A stretch of DNA of 37,445 bases, taken from NCBI GenBank assembly GCA_030426605.1, contig JAUHXM010000021.1, positions 1 through 37,445 on the forward strand, in the 5' to 3' direction. Shown here in pieces: positions 32,918-37,445 of this stretch. A program made the translations under genes and the position numbers. This DNA is from Phycisphaerae bacterium (GTDB taxonomy: Bacteria; Planctomycetota; Phycisphaerae; Phycisphaerales; UBA1924). The first letter of the stretch is position 1; each line of letters begins with the position of its first letter. Below the pieces are notes generated by a model. The model had not been told where the DNA came from. It did no database searches and saw nothing but the letters and a program-made list of their open reading frames with translations.

Positions 32918-33062
32918 CCTGGAGCGTGAGCGATGGGCCCCAACAGAGCATGGCGCGCCGCAAGAGCCCGTCGCTCACGCTCTGGTCTCGTTCGGGCTCG
33001 TGGTTGGTATGGGCCTAGGCTTGGGGCCCAATCGAGCAAACCAGGCCCGCAGGGCCGTTTTT
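32918..33062 (+). ncRNA. Structured ndk leader or small RNA ending in a terminator
   Basis: About 145 nt. Hairpin 1 is 20 bp without interruption (32919-32938 with 32966-32985), with three G-U pairs that work only in plus-strand RNA. Domain 2 is GCTCG/CGAGC (32996-33000 with 33033-33037) enclosing TGGGCC/GGCCCA (33010-33015 with 33025-33030). TGGTT (33001-33005) inside this loop can pair with AACCA (33039-33043) outside it, an H-type pseudoknot. GGCCC-GCA-GGGCC plus five T follow. A weak promoter-like pair, TTCATC (32884-32889) and TCAAAT (32906-32911), would start transcription near 32918. The ribosome site of ndk comes right after the T-run, so this may be a riboswitch-like attenuator. Confidence 0.5.
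33044..33062 (+). terminator. Terminator or attenuator immediately before ndk
   Basis: A five-bp all-GC stem GGCCC/GGGCC (33044-33048 with 33052-33056), loop GCA, then G and five T. The ndk ATG is only 15 bases further on. The left arm can instead pair as AGGCCCG (33043-33049) with TGGGCCT (33010-33016), a seven-bp antiterminator. Confidence 0.6.
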
Positions 33063-33076
33063 CGGAGCGACCGTCC

Positions 33077-33547
33077 ATGGAAACCACGCTGATCATCCTG
33101 AAGCCCGACGCCGTGCAGCGGGGGCTCATGGGCCGCATCATCTCCCGGTTTGAGGACAAGGGCCTACAGATCGTCGGCGCCAAGCTGATGCAGATCTCGC
33201 CCGAGCTCGCGGCGACCCATTACGCCGACCACAAGGGCAAGCCCTTCTACGACGGGCTCGTCGGGTTCATGACCTCGAGCCCGGTCCTCGTCATGGCGAT
33301 CCGCGGCGTCGGGGCGATCACGATCTGCCGCTCGATGATGGGCGCGACGTTCGGCTCCAAGGCGGACGCGGGGACCATCCGAGGCGATTTCGGCGTCTCC
33401 AACAGCTTCAACCTGATCCACGGGTCCGACAGCCCCGAAGCGGCGGAACGCGAGCTGGGGCTGTTCTTCAACGCCGGCGAGGTGCTGAACTGGGACCGGA
33501 TGATCCAGGGCTGGGTCTACGACATGTCAGGCGGCGCGCCCGAGTGA
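33077..33547 (+). CDS. ndk: Nucleoside diphosphate kinase
   Basis: 156 residues. It transfers the gamma phosphate between nucleoside triphosphates and diphosphates through a phospho-histidine. The start [30 protein letters not shown] is typical, followed by [28 protein letters not shown] and the active-site segment [25 protein letters not shown], with H115 as the phosphorylated residue. The C-terminus is a little longer than in E. coli. The ATG at 33077 has CGGAG nine bases upstream. The structured, terminator-bearing leader (32918-33062) suggests control by attenuation. Confidence 0.95.
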   Translation: METTLIILKPDAVQRGLMGRIISRFEDKGLQIVGAKLMQISPELAATHYADHKGKPFYDGLVGFMTSSPVLVMAIRGVGAITICRSMMGATFGSKADAGTIRGDFGVSNSFNLIHGSDSPEAAERELGLFFNAGEVLNWDRMIQGWVYDMSGGAPE

Positions 33548-33564
33548 TCGGCAGGGCCGGTGCA

Positions 33565-33585
33565 GACCGATCGCCAGGATCGGTC
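33565..33585. terminator. Hairpin between convergent ndk and csrA
   Basis: An eight-bp perfect stem GACCGATC/GATCGGTC (33565-33572 with 33578-33585) with a five-base loop in the 85-bp gap between the two stop codons. No T-run follows on either strand, so it may be a weak or factor-assisted terminator. Confidence 0.35.
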
Positions 33586-33632
33586 GTCGGATCAAGCTGT
33601 CGGTGATTGAGCGTTTGCGGGGTCGGCGGGGG

Positions 33633-33875
33633 TCAGCCTCGGACAGCGGGCTTGATCTCCCCGATCACGTCGGGGTTGTGGCCTGCGCTGACGGGCTCCT
33701 CCTCGGTGCAGATCTGCTCGGCGATTTCACGCCGGTGGATCTCAACACTGCGGGGGAAGTCGAAGGCGACGCGGACGCGTTCGCCCTTGACCGACGCGAT
33801 CCGCACGACGCCGATGGGGTTGCGAGGATCGCCGATGACGACTTCCTCACCCTCTCGTCTCGTGATGACCAGCAT
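33633..33875 (-). CDS. csrA: Translational regulator CsrA
   Basis: 80 residues. CsrA binds GGA motifs in mRNA leaders and controls translation of carbon storage, motility and surface genes. It starts MLVITRREGEEVVIGD, the family signature, and keeps IGVVRIASVKGERVRVAFDFPRSVEIHRREI with the RNA-binding VHRREI-like strand. A short GDPRNP segment lies where E. coli has a tighter turn, and about 25 tail residues extend past the helix. The ATG at 33875 has AGGAG at 33882-33886. A promoter with an extended -10 and a hairpin touching the ribosome site lie upstream. Confidence 0.93.
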   Translation of the reverse strand: MLVITRREGEEVVIGDPRNPIGVVRIASVKGERVRVAFDFPRSVEIHRREIAEQICTEEEPVSAGHNPDVIGEIKPAVRG

Positions 33876-33886
33876 GGTCGGCTCCT

Positions 33887-33939
33887 CGCGGGCGGCCTGC
33901 CCGCGTTGAGATCGTACCACACCCATGGCCCGAGAAGAA
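33887..33939 (-). promoter_or_regulatory. csrA promoter and leader hairpin
   Basis: On the minus strand, TTCTTC (33934-33939) and TACGAT (33911-33916) are separated by 17 bp, with an extended -10 TG before it. Transcription would start near 33904, at the first arm of a perfect seven-bp stem CGCGGGC/GCCCGCG (33887-33893 with 33899-33905). The next five bases are the AGGAG ribosome site, which also contains a GGA. Confidence 0.55.
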
Positions 33940-34050
33940 GCAAAATGTGCGCAACTGCAGGCTTTCCAAGGGTCTCCGCGCCTTGGCACCGCCCGGGTGC
34001 GGCGGGTTTGGGGGTTTGGGTAGGCCTTGGCGGGGTCCTGTCGGCGGGCG

Positions 34051-34299
34051 TCAATCGACCGCTTCGACGAGGGTGACCTCGGGGACATACTGGCGGAGGT
34101 TCCGCTCGATCCCCGCTTTGAGGGTCATCGAGCTGGACGGGCACCCGATGCAGGCCCCCTGGAACCGAACGCGGACAACGCCGTCGTCGGTGATCTCGAC
34201 GAGTTCGACGTCGCCGCCGTCCGCCTGAATTGAGGGGCGGAGGAGCTCCAACACCTGCTCGACGCGGTCCTTGACTGTTGGTTGTTCGTCCTGTGTCAC
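34051..34299 (-). CDS. NifU C-terminal-domain (NfuA-like) Fe-S scaffold protein
   Basis: 82 residues, a stand-alone Nfu domain: VKDRVEQVLELLRPSIQADGGDVELVEITDDGVVRVRFQGACIGCPSSSMTLKAGIERNLRQYVPEV. The CxxC (C50, C53) binds a [4Fe-4S] cluster at a dimer interface and passes it to apo-proteins. There is no A-type or IscU domain attached. The GTG start at 34299 is chosen because the domain begins right after it and no ATG is near; upstream in-frame sequence is arginine/proline-rich and unlikely to be coding. It probably works downstream of the iscS-iscU-iscA genes at 13394-15603. It is divergent from the lipoprotein gene. Confidence 0.88.
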   Translation of the reverse strand: MTQDEQPTVKDRVEQVLELLRPSIQADGGDVELVEITDDGVVRVRFQGACIGCPSSSMTLKAGIERNLRQYVPEVTLVEAVD

Positions 34300-34391
34300 G
34301 GCGATGGACGATAGGCGTTGCTCGGCGTCCGCTGCGCCCCGCGTGTGCGCGGGGTTGGCGTAGACTCGCCGACAGCGACCGGGAGGGAAGC

Positions 34392-35915
34392 ATGGGCAGA
34401 TGGATCGTGGTGGGATTGGCGCTGATCGGTGCCGCGTTGTGTCTGGGTTCATGCCGGAGCCCGGCGTACGCCCCCTCGGGCGACCCGCTGCTCGATCTGC
34501 GGAACCCGAACCTGTTCACCGCCGAGCGGTCGGACGCGGCCCGCACGGCGTGGGCGGAGGTCCGCGCGGGGGTGCGTGATCGGGCCCGCACGCGGAGTGC
34601 GTTCAAGGACCTCGCCTGGAGCCAGCAGACGCCCGACGAACTCCGGCTGACGGTGCTCGAGCTGCTCGTGCGTGACGACGATCCGGCAGGCACCGCGGAC
34701 TCGAAGCGGCTCGTCGGGCTGATGCTCCCAGCCGAGCCTTCCCTGGCCGCGCAGGCGATGCTGGCGTCGGCCGCGGCAGAACGCGGGTGGGTCGATCTGA
34801 CGCCCGCGATCGTGCGCAGCTGGGGGCGCGAGATCCCGCACATCGATGACGCGGACCGCGTGGAGCGCGCGGCGCTCGCGCAGCTGCACCCCGGGAAGGA
34901 CGTCGAGCGCGTCGTGTTTGATGTGTTCCTGGACCCGGCGGGCGTCGGCGTTGGCGCATCTGACGCGGCGTCGCTGCGCCTGAACGATCGCACGCGGTCG
35001 GACGCGTGGGCGCTGCTCTCGCGTCTGGACCCCGAGGGTGTGCGCCGCTTGAACGCGCTGCAGTCTGCGAGCCCGCGTGATCCGGACTCGGCCCGGCTGG
35101 TGAGCGGCCTGCTCACCGCGTGGCGTGAGCTGAGCGTGCTGCCCGAGACGGCGATGGAGCTCGAGTGGCTCGCGCGGTTGCGTGGGGAGACCACGGAGAC
35201 TGCCGCGCAGGAGAACGCGTCGTGGTGGGCCGAGACGCGTGCCGGCGTCCAGCGGCTGGGTCAGGTCCAGCGCGACGGGCTCGAGCTACGGCATCTCGAG
35301 CCGGTCCGGTGGGCTTCGCTGCACCGCCCGGGGTGGCTTGTGGCGTCGCGGTCGGAGTTGCTGAGCGAGCTCGACGCGGCGCTTGCTGGCCGTGAGCGGT
35401 TTGCACGCACGGCGGACATGAACCCGCAGCGCCCCGCGAGCAAGGAACGCCTGCGCGATTGGGACGACCGGCTGAGCTGGGGCGATGCCTTGGCGATCCT
35501 CGTCGTGGACGAGGGCCTGCGGATGCCCGGCGTCGCGGGAGCGCTCTTTGGGCACGTCGGCGCGGACCGGGAGGACACGACGACCGAGTATGGGGGGGTG
35601 CTGGAGTTCACCGACGACGGCGCGCGGGTCGTGCTGTTCCCGCCCAGGGCGCGTGACCGGCAGGACGACAACCGGTTTGTGGCATCCGCGGACATGGTGC
35701 GGTACTCCGACCGGTCGCTCGCGCACTACCACATGCACGTGCAGGGGACGCGCTACGCGAAGTTCGCGGGCCCGTCGGACGGCGACTTGTTGTACGCGCG
35801 GATCTCGGGTCGGTCGTCGGTCGTGTTCACTTCGCTGGGTGCGGACATGCTCAACGTCGATTTCTACCAGGGCACCGGCGCGGTGATCGACCTGGGGGTC
35901 ATCGAGCGCCCGTGA
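34392..35915 (+). CDS. Lipoprotein with C-terminal JAMM-like H-x-H...S-x-x-D motif
   Basis: 507 residues. A lipoprotein signal MGRWIVVGLALIGAALCLGSC has lipobox LGSC with C21 as the lipidated residue. The middle (about 50-300) is helical, resembling HEAT/TPR-like repeats (LRLTVLELLVRDDDPAG; RDPDSARLVSGLLTAWREL). The C-terminal domain contains EYGGVLEFTDDGARVVLFPPRARDRQDDN and then HYHMHVQ (H445, H447, H449) and AGPSDGD (S462, D465). HxH followed by SxxD resembles the JAMM/Mov34 zinc-protease motif, though the spacing is longer than the canonical one. The end, VVFTSLGADMLNVDFYQGTGAVIDLGVI, is strand-rich. Its neighbour is an M48 protease eight bases downstream. Confidence 0.75.
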   Translation: MGRWIVVGLALIGAALCLGSCRSPAYAPSGDPLLDLRNPNLFTAERSDAARTAWAEVRAGVRDRARTRSAFKDLAWSQQTPDELRLTVLELLVRDDDPAGTADSKRLVGLMLPAEPSLAAQAMLASAAAERGWVDLTPAIVRSWGREIPHIDDADRVERAALAQLHPGKDVERVVFDVFLDPAGVGVGASDAASLRLNDRTRSDAWALLSRLDPEGVRRLNALQSASPRDPDSARLVSGLLTAWRELSVLPETAMELEWLARLRGETTETAAQENASWWAETRAGVQRLGQVQRDGLELRHLEPVRWASLHRPGWLVASRSELLSELDAALAGRERFARTADMNPQRPASKERLRDWDDRLSWGDALAILVVDEGLRMPGVAGALFGHVGADREDTTTEYGGVLEFTDDGARVVLFPPRARDRQDDNRFVASADMVRYSDRSLAHYHMHVQGTRYAKFAGPSDGDLLYARISGRSSVVFTSLGADMLNVDFYQGTGAVIDLGVIERP

Positions 35916-35922
35916 GAGACGC

Positions 35923-37353
35923 GTGACGCACGCGCTGGTGATTGCGGTGTTCGTGGTGGCGTTCGCCGCCGAGGGGATCGCGCCCGCGGACGGGATCGCG
36001 CACGGGTGGCACCTCGCGTGGATTGCCGGGGTGTATCTGCTCGTCTGGGGCATCGGTTCGGCTCGCGTGTCGTGGTGTGTTCGTCGGTTTGAGACGACGC
36101 GGCGCGGGCGTTGGATTGCGCGGGCCGAGCGGGCGGGGGCGATGACACGACTCGCGGCGGTCGCGTGGCACGGGGTGGGTGTGCTGCTGCTGGGAACGCT
36201 CAGCGGGTGGCGCGAGGCGATGGGCCCCGTGCCGCTGTTGGGCGACGCTGTGGTGGTCGCGCAGCCGTTCGTGGTGTTTGTGGGGGTGCTGTGGGCGTTG
36301 TCCCCGATCGAGCGTTCGATCCGGCGGGCGATGCAGGTGCGAGCAGCGGCGGCGGGCGAGCCGATCGGGGAGGTTCTGTCTCGCGGGTCGTACGTCGCGG
36401 CCGGGGTGCGTCAGCAGATCGGCTTCATCGCGGTCCCGATCGGGCTGATCTATGTGTGGGGGTGGTTTGTGTCGTGGGCGTGGGCGCGGTGGGGGTTGCC
36501 CATGGCGGGCACGCTCGACGCGGCGGCGCACTTTGCCGGTGCGATCGGGATGTTCGTGCTCGTGCCGCCGGTGATGCGGCGTGTGCTCAACACGAGGCCG
36601 ATCGAGCGTGGGGACATGCGCGACGCGCTGATCGAACTCGGTCGCTCACACGGTGTGCGGTTCCGGGAGGTGCTCGTCTGGCGAACCGGCGGATCGCAGG
36701 TGAACGGCGCGGTGATGGGGTTGTTTGCGCCGATGCGGTACGTCATGCTGACGGACGGGCTGCTGACGTCGCTGCCCGCACGGGAGATTGAGGGCGTGAT
36801 GGCGCACGAAGTGGCGCACGTCCGTCGGCGGCACATCCTTTGGATGGGGCTGACGGTGATCGCGGCGGTGTCGCTCGTCGGGACACCCGCGGGGTGGGTC
36901 GCGGCGCTGGGGGCCGCCTGGTTCGGGGCCATGGGGATCGCGGAGGGGATCGGCGTCGCGGTGACGCTCGGTGCGGCGCTCGCGGCGCTCGGGTTCGTGA
37001 GTCAGCGTTTTGAGTGGCAGGCCGACGCGTTCGCGGCGAAGCACCTCGCCGGGTGGCGCGGGCGTGGTCCGGTCGAGATTGCGCCCGAAGCGGCGCTGAC
37101 GATGGTCTCGGCGCTGCGCCGGGTCGCGTCGTTGAACGGGATCGATCCGCGAGCGCGGGATTGGCGTCACGGGTCGATCGCGGTGCGGACCGCTCGGTTG
37201 CGGGCGCTCGCGGGGCGCCGGTCGGACCGGGTCGCGATCGACCGTGAAACGGTGTGGATCAAAGTCGCGATCGGGGTGGCGCTCGTGATCGGGGCGGGGT
37301 TCGTGCTCGTGGAGGCGGTCGTCGGCGTTTCCGGGCTGATCGGATTGGGATGA
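35923..37353 (+). CDS. M48-family membrane metalloprotease
   Basis: 476 residues. Several transmembrane helices lie in the first 290 residues (MTHALVIAVFVVAFAAEG; WIAGVYLLVWGIG; VGVLLLGTLSG; FIAVPIGLIYVWGWFVSWAW). The zinc site is HEVAH at 295-299 in REIEGVMAHEVAHVRRRHI, with a third ligand in RFEWQADAFAAKHLAG near 363, typical of HtpX/Ste24-type peptidases. More hydrophobic segments follow, and the C-terminus is again membrane-embedded. It degrades misfolded membrane proteins or processes prenylated/exported proteins in related systems. The GTG start at 35923 follows the lipoprotein stop by seven bases, so the two are co-transcribed. Confidence 0.9.
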   Translation: MTHALVIAVFVVAFAAEGIAPADGIAHGWHLAWIAGVYLLVWGIGSARVSWCVRRFETTRRGRWIARAERAGAMTRLAAVAWHGVGVLLLGTLSGWREAMGPVPLLGDAVVVAQPFVVFVGVLWALSPIERSIRRAMQVRAAAAGEPIGEVLSRGSYVAAGVRQQIGFIAVPIGLIYVWGWFVSWAWARWGLPMAGTLDAAAHFAGAIGMFVLVPPVMRRVLNTRPIERGDMRDALIELGRSHGVRFREVLVWRTGGSQVNGAVMGLFAPMRYVMLTDGLLTSLPAREIEGVMAHEVAHVRRRHILWMGLTVIAAVSLVGTPAGWVAALGAAWFGAMGIAEGIGVAVTLGAALAALGFVSQRFEWQADAFAAKHLAGWRGRGPVEIAPEAALTMVSALRRVASLNGIDPRARDWRHGSIAVRTARLRALAGRRSDRVAIDRETVWIKVAIGVALVIGAGFVLVEAVVGVSGLIGLG

Positions 37354-37373
37354 GCGGGGGCGTACACTCGCGT

Positions 37374-37445
37374 ATGGCGTTGTCCGGTGTTGAAACCAGG
37401 GTGTCCGACGCGATCGCGAAGCGGGCGGATGCGTTGCTTGCGGAT
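37374..37445 (+). CDS. Start of an unidentified gene (cut by window end)
   Basis: Twenty-four codons are visible from an ATG at 37374: MALSGVETRVSDAIAKRADA and on. It is in the same direction as the M48 gene, 20 bases after its stop. The helical start resembles the N-terminus of M20 (ArgE/DapE-type) peptidases, but too little is present to decide. Confidence 0.45.
   Translation, partial: MALSGVETRVSDAIAKRADALLAD

Noticed and set aside
1-37445. CRISPR arrays, insertion sequences, prophage or integrase genes
   Set aside because: No regularly spaced repeats, transposase or recombinase motifs were found by eye on either strand.

Overview
The window looks like chromosomal DNA of a planctomycete, most probably class Phycisphaerae. 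It is GC-rich. It carries prepilin-like proteins with a near-invariant [28 protein letters not shown] start, PEP-CTERM-like secreted proteins ending in PAPG...GLGGL...RRRRR, a very large secretin with an N-terminal TPR/coiled-coil part, and an S16 with a long Ala/Lys/Glu tail. This placement is inference from gene content; no rRNA or tRNA gene is visible.

Layout. 1-2367: promoter and two tandem prepilin-like paralogues. 2428-3777 (minus): exported ClpP/NfeD-fold protein. 3888-7492: mnmG overlapping a CPA2 cation/proton antiporter. 7493-8263 (minus): UVR-motif protein. 8557-11570: sigma-70 factor, thioredoxin reductase and a PEP-CTERM-like propeller protein. 11605-16516 (minus): TlpA-like thioredoxin, ACT-domain protein, iscA, iscU, iscS, an RsbW-like anti-sigma kinase and a STAS antagonist. 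16629-20093 (minus): secretin. 20440-21507 (minus): unknown protein. 21556-25479: overlapping run of coaX, a truncated MnmE-like GTPase, a TPR membrane protein and an RluD-type pseudouridine synthase, meeting ogt (minus) tail to tail. 26149-26817: PEP-CTERM protein. 26885-31357 (minus): serS, an Mrr-type nuclease, an S41 peptidase and a kinase-like protein, transcribed in the order serS first. 31358-32114: no protein gene but a dense array of hairpins between a promoter-like site and a strong terminator. 32115-32726 (minus): rpsP. 32918-33547: structured leader or small RNA ending in a terminator just before ndk. 33633-34299 (minus): csrA and an NfuA-like scaffold. 34392 to end: lipoprotein, M48 membrane protease and the start of another gene.

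Themes. Fe-S cluster assembly (IscS/U/A plus Nfu), tRNA and rRNA modification (MnmG, MnmE-like, RluD type), redox folding (TrxB, TlpA), a partner-switching pair, and an export/pseudopilin/secretin theme. No phage, transposon, integron or CRISPR array was seen. The best candidates for something undescribed are two plus-strand structured RNAs: one of about 590 nt between serS and rpsP, and one of about 145 nt in the ndk leader with a possible pseudoknot. Other points of interest are a CoaX lacking the motif-1 aspartate, an MnmE-like GTPase without its C-terminal helical/CxGK part, and a restriction nuclease translationally coupled to serS.
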